A stretch of DNA of 6,206 bases. Source: Actinomycetota bacterium (GTDB taxonomy: Bacteria > Actinomycetota > Actinomycetes > S36-B12). The DNA lies in assembly GCA_009702725.1 (NCBI GenBank), contig WLHM01000079.1, positions 1 through 6,206 on the forward strand. Reading direction: 5' to 3'. A model generated the notes under the pieces. It did not search any database. It was not told the DNA's origin and saw nothing but the letters and a program-made list of their open reading frames with translations. Shown here one piece after another: positions 1 to 5,264 of the stretch. Position 1 is the first letter of the stretch. Every line of letters starts with the position of its first letter. The position numbers and the translations under genes are program-made.

Positions 1-292
1 AAAACTCCATGCCGCAATTGGAATGGTGGATGACGAACCATTCCTTAGTCCCCAAGAGCTTGTATGAGATAACAAGTGATCTGATGGCATCGTCACTCGC
101 GCGCCCTCCAGCATTTCGAATTACATGCGCATCGCCCTCCGCTAGCCCCGCATACTTCGCCGGATCGAGCCGGGCATCCATGCATGTCAGAATTGCAAAT
201 CCTCTAGCAGGAGGAAGGGATAGTTGAGACTTTTCCCCGAAACCTGCGGCGTAAGCTTCGTTAGCAGTTAGAACTTCTTCTAGAACCGACAT
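1..292 (-). CDS. Beta-class carbonic anhydrase, N-terminal part (C-terminus beyond left edge)
   Basis: Zinc enzyme for reversible hydration of CO2 to bicarbonate, expected in the cytoplasm. Reading leftward from ATG at 292-290 gives 97 residues (MSVLEEVLTANEAYAAGF...) with no stop before the edge. The diagnostic zinc motifs are both visible: CMDAR (Cys37, Asp39, Arg41) and HHSNCGM (His90, Cys93). Between them lie GLAEGDAHVIRNAGG and a DDAIRSL helix, in the order and spacing of the short beta-CA family typified by mycobacterial Rv1284, a protein of roughly 160 residues, so about 60 residues are probably missing here. A GAAAGG Shine-Dalgarno at 305-300 sits 7 nt before the ATG and supports this start. 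The gene is divergent from the EEP gene across a structured intergenic region. The family call is firm from the motifs; the physiological role (bicarbonate supply or pH) is inferred. Confidence 0.93.
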   Translation of the reverse strand, partial: MSVLEEVLTANEAYAAGFGEKSQLSLPPARGFAILTCMDARLDPAKYAGLAEGDAHVIRNAGGRASDDAIRSLVISYKLLGTKEWFVIHHSNCGMEF

Positions 293-299
293 GCAGAGA

Positions 300-305
300 C
301 CTTTC
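300..305 (-). promoter_or_regulatory. Ribosome binding site of the carbonic anhydrase gene
   Basis: GAAAGG on the minus strand, 7 nt before the ATG at 292-290. It fixes the start of the truncated carbonic anhydrase. Confidence 0.7.
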
Positions 306-332
306 AATTCGGGAGATTTATTTTTCACGCTG

Positions 333-345
333 GTGCGTAACGCAC
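333..345. promoter_or_regulatory. 13-bp perfect palindrome, candidate operator of the carbonic anhydrase gene
   Basis: GTGCGT-A-ACGCAC, two perfect 6-bp arms around one central base, about 41 bp upstream of the carbonic anhydrase ATG. Directly next to it on the minus strand is TATCGT (351-346), which fits the actinobacterial TAnnnT -10 pattern. If that is the -10 box, transcription would begin inside the palindrome, a usual place for a repressor site. The palindrome is seen; the promoter and operator roles are inferred, and no good -35 box at normal spacing was found. Confidence 0.4.
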
Positions 346-351
346 ACGATA
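346..351 (-). promoter_or_regulatory. Possible -10 box for the carbonic anhydrase gene
   Basis: TATCGT on the minus strand matches TAnnnT. It would place the transcript start near 339-340 and give a 5' leader of about 48 nt. Support is weak because no -35 box at a normal spacing was recognised. Confidence 0.25.
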
Positions 352-430
352 GGAGAAATGAAATATCAATCACCAAGCCTAGATACACCTGCACAAACTT
401 TGCAGAAGCCATAAGTTCTGGTCAGAGTTC

Positions 431-482
431 GAGGTGAAAGATGTTGATCGTGCGACAGCGCGAACATCGGCATGTTCACCTC
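431..482. repeat. Nested inverted repeat / long stem-loop in the divergent intergenic region
   Basis: Paired arms, outside to inside: GAGGTGAA (431-438) with TTCACCTC (475-482), 8 bp perfect; GATGT (440-444) with ACATC (464-468), 5 bp perfect; TCGTGC (448-453) with GCGCGA (458-463), 6 bp with one G-T wobble, closing a GACA loop (454-457). The unpaired parts are one base at 439, three at 445-447, and six at 469-474. The result is an interrupted stem of 19 pairs. No T-run follows on either side and the element lies between divergent promoters, so an intrinsic terminator is unlikely. It could be a binding site for a dimeric regulator, a structured leader or a small RNA. Confidence 0.55.
462..477. 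promoter_or_regulatory. 16-bp palindrome GAACAT-N4-ATGTTC, candidate operator
   Basis: Perfect 6-bp arms (462-467 and 472-477) around CGGC. It overlaps the right arm of the larger stem-loop, so the two pairings exclude each other in a single strand. A further copy of the half-site ATGTT lies at 441-445. The symmetry is typical of a regulator binding site; which gene it serves is unknown. The spacing between GAAC and GTTC is 8 bp, not the 4 bp of the actinobacterial LexA box. Confidence 0.4.
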
Positions 483-566
483 CGTTTGCTGGCGTCATGA
501 GGTCAATTCTCTGGGCTTTATGTACCATTAACCACGAAATATTTGCCGGAACACGGTTGTACTAGT

Positions 567-573
567 GAAAGGG
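567..573 (+). promoter_or_regulatory. Probable ribosome binding site of the EEP gene
   Basis: GAAAGGG lies 11 nt before GTG 585 and 2 nt before GTG 576. Neither spacing is ideal, but 2 nt is too short, so this favours 585. TTG 543 has no purine-rich element upstream. Confidence 0.4.
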
Positions 574-584
574 TTGTGTCCCAC

Positions 585-1661
585 GTGCGATCGAGACTTG
601 TGCTGATTCGCCCCCTGGCAACCCTGGTCTCGATCGTCGTCCCAATACTTTTGGTCACCTCGACCCAGCCAGTTAAGGCAGCCAGCGGAAACCTAGTCTT
701 CGCGACATTCAATGTTTGTAAAGTAGCTTGCGCCGCACCGGCTCCATCATGGGATATCAGAAGAGATCGAGTGGCACGCGTGATTAGCGAATCCGGAGCC
801 GACGTAGTAGGGCTGCAGGAGGCAACTAACAATCCCACCACCACGGCTAAAACCCAAGTAGCAGATATTCAAACATTGGTGGCTCCCGCCGGCTACGTTT
901 CGCCATTCTTCACAGTCGATTCGAATGAATGCCGCAGGCCGCGTGATGCCCAAGGTGAGCTCACCGGTCCCTCTCCGTGCGATAACTCCGCAGCCTTGCT
1001 CTTTCGCGCCGCAACTGTTGAGCAGGTCACCACGCCTACTGGTCTTCCATCCGCCGGTATCGTTCAGGTGGGGGCGATCGCACCGGGTATCGATGCGGTA
1101 TCGGCAGCAAGGTCGGTTGCCTGGGCCTACCTCCAAGGTAAGAATGGCGCTGGGCCATTTCTGGCAATCTCTTTGCACCTAGATTCAAATAAAGACGTCA
1201 TTGCCGAAAGCTCGCGCATAGCGGTAGGCCAAGCACTCGGTGGTTGGGTGAATTGGATGAACAGCATTCAGGGCATGGGTGGTACCCCTGCGATTTTGAT
1301 GGCAGACCTCAACTCATATGCGAAGCGGCAACCAAACGGTGTTCAAATGGCACTAACTAGCGCGGGGTGGGTTGACGCCCACTCGGCACGATTGCGTCGC
1401 AATATTCAGTACTCAACGATCAATTACAACCCACGCCTGGGGGAAGGCTCCCAGGGGTTCCCCGCAGCGCCGTATAAGTTTCAAAAGACCAAGAAAAATC
1501 CAAAAGGCGAAGCAACTCGAATCGACTACATCATGGGTTACGGCACCGGGTTAAGGGTGATTGACTACGAGGTAGTCGTCTATTTAACCGGCAAGGCGTT
1601 CAACACTGATTACCAAGCATCTGATCATCAAATGGTCAAAGCGACCTTCGCTTTTCCCTGA
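585..1661 (+). CDS. Exported endonuclease/exonuclease/phosphatase (EEP) family protein
   Basis: Metal-dependent phosphodiesterase or nuclease fold (DNase I-like), probably secreted. From GTG at 585 the product is 358 residues. Residues 1-32 form a classic signal peptide: basic start MRSRLVLIRP, hydrophobic core 11-25, cleavage near VKA-AS (after Ala32). EEP motifs follow in order: TFNVCK (Asn43), VVGLQEA (Glu79), ISLHLDSN (His198), MADLNSY (Asp241, Asn243), RIDYI (Asp314) and SDH (Asp347, His348), so all core metal and catalytic positions appear intact. The only mature cysteines are Cys45, Cys49, Cys116 and Cys132, enough for two disulfides, which suits an extracellular protein. In-frame starts at TTG 543 and GTG 576 are possible (372 and 361 residues); 585 gives the best signal peptide and a GAAAGGG element 11 nt upstream. 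The substrate (DNA, RNA, sphingolipid or inositol phosphate) cannot be told from sequence. Confidence 0.88.
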   Translation: MRSRLVLIRPLATLVSIVVPILLVTSTQPVKAASGNLVFATFNVCKVACAAPAPSWDIRRDRVARVISESGADVVGLQEATNNPTTTAKTQVADIQTLVAPAGYVSPFFTVDSNECRRPRDAQGELTGPSPCDNSAALLFRAATVEQVTTPTGLPSAGIVQVGAIAPGIDAVSAARSVAWAYLQGKNGAGPFLAISLHLDSNKDVIAESSRIAVGQALGGWVNWMNSIQGMGGTPAILMADLNSYAKRQPNGVQMALTSAGWVDAHSARLRRNIQYSTINYNPRLGEGSQGFPAAPYKFQKTKKNPKGEATRIDYIMGYGTGLRVIDYEVVVYLTGKAFNTDYQASDHQMVKATFAFP

Positions 1662-1702
1662 ATTGCTAGTGGTTCGTAGTCATCTTCGAGCTATTACGGC
1701 AT

Positions 1703-1728
1703 GGTGCATGTTTCAGGAAAAGTGCACC
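1703..1728. promoter_or_regulatory. Symmetric 26-bp dyad, candidate operator of the lipoprotein gene
   Basis: Two concentric arm pairs with equal gaps: GGTGCA, 2 nt, TTTC, 2 nt (AG), GAAA, 2 nt, TGCACC. Twenty of the 26 positions are symmetric about 1715.5. If the lipoprotein gene is transcribed from its own GTG at 1759, the dyad centre lies near -43, next to or over the -35 region, where activators and repressors commonly bind. It could instead be a hairpin ending the EEP transcript, but no T-run follows it. Confidence 0.45.
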
Positions 1729-1746
1729 CAACTCACCCGACTTTGA

Positions 1747-1752
1747 TAACCT
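1747..1752 (+). promoter_or_regulatory. Possible -10 box of a leaderless lipoprotein transcript
   Basis: TAACCT fits the TAnnnT actinobacterial -10 pattern and ends 6 bp before the GTG at 1759, the spacing expected if transcription starts on the first base of the start codon. No clear -35 hexamer is visible (GCACCC at 1724-1729), and the upstream dyad may compensate. Confidence 0.4.
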
Positions 1753-1758
1753 CGACGG

Positions 1759-3072
1759 GTGCGGAGGATAGGACTTTTAGCGTTAGCTGGAGTCCTCCTT
1801 GTCGGGTGCGGCACTGTCATTCAAGCCGAGCGACAGGACACAACGTTGATGTACCAGACGCTCCGCGAGGACAAAATCATCAATGCAGACATCTGGGACA
1901 GCCAGCCCAAAATGCTCGCGGCAGGTTTGGGATTCACAAATATCATCGGTGTGCCTGGCCTGAGCACCGACAACCTCGCCCTGAGCCGGACTTTGACTCG
2001 CCTGGCCGGAGGTGCCTGGAATACGGTGTCCTGTTCACCTGACCAGACCGCTACTTTGGTGAGTTACACCTCGGCTGGGACCCCGGACGGCGTAGCGAAA
2101 TCGTATGGCCAGGAGGTTTACTACTCCGACGGATTACCGATCGAGTTCAGTTGGCCGATGCTTCCCAGCACTCTGGACGCTACCGACTTTAGAGTGAATC
2201 TGAATAACGGGCAGGCCGTGACCCCACAGGTTGCCTCGATCTATCCGAATATGGAGTACAACGAGCGGTCGGTAGCGGTGATCTTCGGCCACTTCGGCAA
2301 CCGTTTTTCTTCGAGTCAGCCTGGTGCGATCTACCCAACCTCCATCGAGGTTGTCTTGGATGAGACCCCGTTGCAGTTGGTCGGTCCCGGCCTGCAGATT
2401 GTCAGCGCCGTTGGCCTCAAAGCTGATGCTCCCGGATCTCCGTATACGGATCCAGATGTGGAGCCGGCCAAGCGCGGCGGCCCCAAACTTGTTGGGGCAA
2501 AACTCACGCGAATGTCTACCGACGGTGACACTGCTCCTAAAGACTTCCAACAGCACCTGCCCAACGATGGTGTTGCCCTATACGGAGATCAGGCGCAATA
2601 CAGGTTGCGGACCTACACGAGTGGGGGGATGACTGCGGATGGTGTCCGCGGACTGTTCCCCACCGACTTCGCTCGGTTCTTCCGACTCCAGGCAACGACG
2701 AGCGCCGGGGACACAGTGCTTTTGACCGAGACCGGAAAGGACTACCTCATCGACGGCAAGAAGCTCCGCGTCGTGGGGCTGGCTGACCTCGGCAAGAAAC
2801 AAGAAACCTACAACGACTGTTACGTTGAGGACAAGGACAACTACATCGACATCATTTTGTCCGGTGAGGTAGAGGCCGTCAGCAAGATCACCACCGTCGA
2901 AATTCCCTCGACCGGTGCGTACTCCCCCGTCTACAACCCTGGCGGACCTGGAAACGATCCTGCACCGAACGTCCGATACTCGGCCCCGAGCCCGCCCATC
3001 TCACAAAAAGTGACAATTGCCCTCGAAGATCCACTAACAGTCACCTACCCCGACGGTGCTTCAGCTAGGTGA
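1759..3072 (+). CDS. Putative lipoprotein of unknown function (437 aa)
   Basis: I do not recognise the family. The N-terminus is a lipoprotein signal: MRRIGLLALAGVLLVGC, with lipobox LVGC and the lipidated Cys17, so the mature protein is probably anchored to the outer face of the membrane. The start is well bounded: an in-frame TAA at 1747-1749 leaves GTG 1759 as the only usable start that keeps the lipobox, since the next is ATG at residue 31. No Shine-Dalgarno precedes it. The mature part has only two other cysteines, Cys92 and Cys354, which could pair. Residues 126-215 (LPIEFSWPMLPSTLDATDFR onward, with YNERSVAVIFGHFGNR near 167-182) look like alternating beta strands, possibly Ig-like. 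An acidic patch lies at 357-364 (EDKDNYID), and the tail from 384 is Pro/Gly-rich. It follows the EEP gene by 97 bp and converges on dprE2. Lipoprotein call firm; function unknown. Confidence 0.85.
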   Translation: MRRIGLLALAGVLLVGCGTVIQAERQDTTLMYQTLREDKIINADIWDSQPKMLAAGLGFTNIIGVPGLSTDNLALSRTLTRLAGGAWNTVSCSPDQTATLVSYTSAGTPDGVAKSYGQEVYYSDGLPIEFSWPMLPSTLDATDFRVNLNNGQAVTPQVASIYPNMEYNERSVAVIFGHFGNRFSSSQPGAIYPTSIEVVLDETPLQLVGPGLQIVSAVGLKADAPGSPYTDPDVEPAKRGGPKLVGAKLTRMSTDGDTAPKDFQQHLPNDGVALYGDQAQYRLRTYTSGGMTADGVRGLFPTDFARFFRLQATTSAGDTVLLTETGKDYLIDGKKLRVVGLADLGKKQETYNDCYVEDKDNYIDIILSGEVEAVSKITTVEIPSTGAYSPVYNPGGPGNDPAPNVRYSAPSPPISQKVTIALEDPLTVTYPDGASAR

Positions 3073-3135
3073 CATCTACCCGCACCAGTTGACCCTCGGC
3101 GCATTGGGCAATCAGTAGTGCATCGTGTTTGCTGA
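3073..3135. other. Convergent intergenic gap
   Basis: A 63-bp gap between the stop codons of the lipoprotein gene and dprE2. It contains a 6-bp inverted repeat, AATCAG (3110-3115) and CTGATT (3132-3137), separated by 16 nt. That stem is too weak, and lacks a T-run, to be called a terminator, although both transcripts should end near here. Confidence 0.5.
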
Positions 3136-3894
3136 TTACTGGGGCAGACGCCTAAACACCGGCCGCGGCAAAGTCTTCAGCGCGGTCATGACGAAGCGCA
3201 GCGGCCCCGGAGCATAAACAGTGTTCTTGCCTTTTCGTAACCCGGCCACAACAATCTTCGCCACCACTTCTGGGTCGGTCGTCATCGGTGCTTCTGGCAT
3301 ACCGGTTGTCATCTTCGTACGCACCATGCCCGGGCGGACAACAAGAACATTGGCGCCCGATCCATGCAATGCGTCGCCGAGGCCTTGTGCGAAGGCATCA
3401 AGACCAGCTTTCGTGGACCCATAAATAAAATTGGATCGCCGTGCGCGATCACCTGCAACACTTGAGAAGACTACGAGTGACCCATGGCCTTGACTCTTCA
3501 ATCGTGCTGCAACTCTTAAGCCCACGCTCACCGCGCCGGTGTAGTTGGTGGTAGCTACCTCCACCGCGAGATCGGGATTCGCCTCACCTTCGTCTTGGCT
3601 ACCAAGAACCCCGAAAGCAAGTAGAACAATGTCAATATCCCCGGCATCGAAAACCTGATTAATAAGCACCGCGTGCTCCGTGGTGTTCTTGGCCTCAAAA
3701 TCAATCGCTGAAACACCTTGAATACCCGCACCGGTTAGCGCAGCGATTGCTGCATCGCGCGCGGGTGACGGCCTCCCCGCTAACACCACTCGCCTAAGGC
3801 GACTACGCGGCAAAGCCCGCACCGTGGCCAGAGCAATCTCGCTTGTCCCCCCTAGGACAAGTACCGACTGCGGATCACCGAGTGCATCGTTCAC
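3136..3894 (-). CDS. dprE2: Decaprenylphosphoryl-2-keto-beta-D-erythro-pentose reductase DprE2
   Basis: Short-chain dehydrogenase/reductase that reduces the 2'-keto intermediate made by DprE1, using NAD(P)H, to yield decaprenyl-phosphoryl-arabinose, the arabinan donor. From GTG at 3894 it has 252 residues, against about 254 in Mycobacterium tuberculosis DprE2. Visible SDR features: N-terminal nucleotide loop VLVLGGTSEIA (11-21), Asn117 in TNYTG, catalytic Ser145 in FSSVAG, Tyr158-GST-Lys162, and RPGMVRT (187-193). The start is set by a strong AGGAGG at 3908-3903, 8 nt upstream, and by a GTGA overlap of 4 nt with the dprE1 stop, pointing to translational coupling. A longer reading from 3966 would only add residues read from the dprE1 tail. 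The SDR family is certain; DprE2 identity rests on size, sequence and the adjoining dprE1. Confidence 0.93.
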   Translation of the reverse strand: MNDALGDPQSVLVLGGTSEIALATVRALPRSRLRRVVLAGRPSPARDAAIAALTGAGIQGVSAIDFEAKNTTEHAVLINQVFDAGDIDIVLLAFGVLGSQDEGEANPDLAVEVATTNYTGAVSVGLRVAARLKSQGHGSLVVFSSVAGDRARRSNFIYGSTKAGLDAFAQGLGDALHGSGANVLVVRPGMVRTKMTTGMPEAPMTTDPEVVAKIVVAGLRKGKNTVYAPGPLRFVMTALKTLPRPVFRRLPQ

Positions 3895-5264
3895 AGAGAC
3901 AACCTCCTGGCTAGGTCTGACTTGAAAATACCTTTGGGGTCCATTTGATCGCGGGTGCGCTGCCACTTCGTTAGGAGCGGATAGGTGCGTGCGAACATTT
4001 CTGGCGACTGCCTTGAGTCTTTGGCAAGGTAGAGCCGTCCGCCTGAATTGGCAACTAACTCATCCAATTCATCCAAAGCCGCCGCGAGCCCCGGGATGCC
4101 TGCAGGAACATCAGCGGCCAAAGTCCAGCCAGCCTGCGGAAAGGAAAGTGGAGCTGGGTTGGCAGCACCAAATCGCTTTAACACGGTCAGGAAACTAGGT
4201 GCACCTACGCTTTGCAGTTTGCGAAGCGCAGCGCCAATAACTTCGCCGGCCTTGTCTGGCACCACGAATTGATATTGGACAAATCCTGCGGGGCCGTAAA
4301 CCCGATTCCAGTCTTGGACGAAATCAAGGGGATGGAAAAACTCTGAAATTGGTTGCAGCGCGCCTTGCTCCCGTTTCGGGGCTTTGCGAAACCAGGCTTC
4401 ATTGAAAGCCCGCACGGTAAATTTATTGAGGAGTCCACTGGGTATAAACCCGGGTGCTTTCGCCAATGGCTTCGGACTGTAAGCGAGCGCTGTTGCGCGC
4501 TTATCTGCAGGCAACTGATCGGCCGTTGCGTGATCACCGCTGGTAATTACCCCGCGTCCTGATGCAGAGACACTGTCGATCCACGCCACGCTATAGCGGT
4601 ATTGCGAATCGCTTTCGATCATTCGCGCCATCACTGCGTCCAGGTCTGTGCAGCGCTCAGTATCGACACTTATTAGGGAGCTAGAAATTGGTATCATCTT
4701 GAAAGTTGCCTCGGTCATAACTCCGGTTAAACCCATACCGCCAACCGTGGCCCAAAATTGCTCCTGTGATTGCGGATCATCTGGCTTGAGCTCACGTAAG
4801 GCACCGAGACCGTCAACGAGTTTTATCTCCTGCATGTGACTGCCAAAGCTGCCCTCTACGTGGTGGTTCTTGCCGTGCACATCAGCTGCGATGGCGCCAC
4901 CAATTGTCACCATTCGGGTTCCTGGCGTCACCGGCACGAAGAACCCAGCGGGCACAGTGGCAAGTAAGAGTTCGTGGAGGCTCACGCCCGCGCCGACCGT
5001 GACGGTGCCGGTATTCGCGTCCAAGGAGATTGATGACATTTGCTCGAGGTCAATTACCGATGCCCCGCCACTTTGGGCCGCATCACCATATGAGCGGCCA
5101 AGCCCACGGGCTAATATTCCTCTCGGCCCGGATTCTTCGATGCACTTTTGCACTTCTTCGACGGTGCGAACCTGCACGACTTTCGCCAGGGAAGGGGCGG
5201 TACGCCCCCACCCGGTTAGGAGTTGTTCGTCGTCAGCAAGTCGTAGCGGTGATTGTTGTGACAT
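3891..5264 (-). CDS. dprE1: Decaprenylphosphoryl-beta-D-ribose 2'-oxidase DprE1
   Basis: FAD-dependent oxidase of the vanillyl-alcohol-oxidase fold that oxidises C2' of decaprenyl-phosphoryl-ribose, the first half of the ribose-to-arabinose epimerisation. From ATG 5264 it has 457 residues (M. tuberculosis 461). FAD domain: ARGLGRSYGDAAQSGG (52-67) and VTIGGAIAADVHGKNHH (119-135, with His130 matching the family histidine). Substrate domain: FHPLDFVQDWNRVYGPAGF (310-328), QYQFVVP (330-336) and LAKDSR (413-418, with Lys415 matching the catalytic Lys418). The C-terminus LARRLSL is also typical. The cysteine attacked by benzothiazinones (Cys387) is replaced here by Ala383 in GWTLAADVP. The start overlaps the ubiA stop as TAATG; an ATG at 5303 lacks a ribosome site and would add 13 residues not seen in the family. 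It overlaps dprE2 by 4 nt. Confidence 0.96.
   Translation of the reverse strand: MSQQSPLRLADDEQLLTGWGRTAPSLAKVVQVRTVEEVQKCIEESGPRGILARGLGRSYGDAAQSGGASVIDLEQMSSISLDANTGTVTVGAGVSLHELLLATVPAGFFVPVTPGTRMVTIGGAIAADVHGKNHHVEGSFGSHMQEIKLVDGLGALRELKPDDPQSQEQFWATVGGMGLTGVMTEATFKMIPISSSLISVDTERCTDLDAVMARMIESDSQYRYSVAWIDSVSASGRGVITSGDHATADQLPADKRATALAYSPKPLAKAPGFIPSGLLNKFTVRAFNEAWFRKAPKREQGALQPISEFFHPLDFVQDWNRVYGPAGFVQYQFVVPDKAGEVIGAALRKLQSVGAPSFLTVLKRFGAANPAPLSFPQAGWTLAADVPAGIPGLAAALDELDELVANSGGRLYLAKDSRQSPEMFARTYPLLTKWQRTRDQMDPKGIFKSDLARRLSL
3903..3908 (-). promoter_or_regulatory. Strong ribosome binding site of dprE2, inside dprE1
   Basis: AGGAGG on the minus strand, 8 nt before GTG 3894 and within the last codons of dprE1 (encoding Arg-Arg of ARRLSL). 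It decides the dprE2 start. Confidence 0.8.

Larger units (their letters stand above)
293..584. other. Divergent intergenic region, no gene seen, rich in dyad symmetry
   Basis: This 292-bp stretch separates the carbonic anhydrase (minus) from the EEP gene (plus). I find no convincing coding frame on either strand. It holds a 13-bp palindrome (333-345), a weak 17-bp dyad (389-405, CTGCA and TGCAG arms around 7 nt), a nested inverted repeat of 52 nt (431-482) and a possible plus-strand -10 box TACCAT at 523-528, preceded at a 17-bp spacing by a poor -35 (AGGTCA, 500-505). Promoters for both flanking genes must lie here or further upstream; the exact boxes are guesses. Confidence 0.7.

Noticed and set aside
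9..227. Plus-strand open frame of 72 codons
   Set aside because: It lies antisense to the carbonic anhydrase, whose zinc motifs are clear on the other strand; its own translation resembles nothing.
389..405. Dyad CTGCA-N7-TGCAG as an operator
   Set aside because: The arms are only 5 bp and such dyads are expected by chance, so it is mentioned only in the intergenic description.
462..477. LexA/SOS box
   Set aside because: The actinobacterial LexA site has GAAC and GTTC separated by 4 bp; here the gap is 8 bp, and neither neighbouring gene is a typical SOS gene.
421..482. tRNA or tRNA remnant
   Set aside because: A GTTCGAG stretch at 427-433 recalls a T-loop, but no acceptor stem, anticodon arm or CCA-like end can be built around it.
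1701..2042. Plus-strand open frame of 113 codons
   Set aside because: It overlaps the lipoprotein gene in another frame, and its translation has no recognisable features, whereas the overlapping frame has a clear lipobox.
3110..3137. Bidirectional intrinsic terminator between the convergent genes
   Set aside because: The AATCAG/CTGATT stem is only 6 bp, AT-rich, has a 16-nt loop and no adjacent T-run on either strand.
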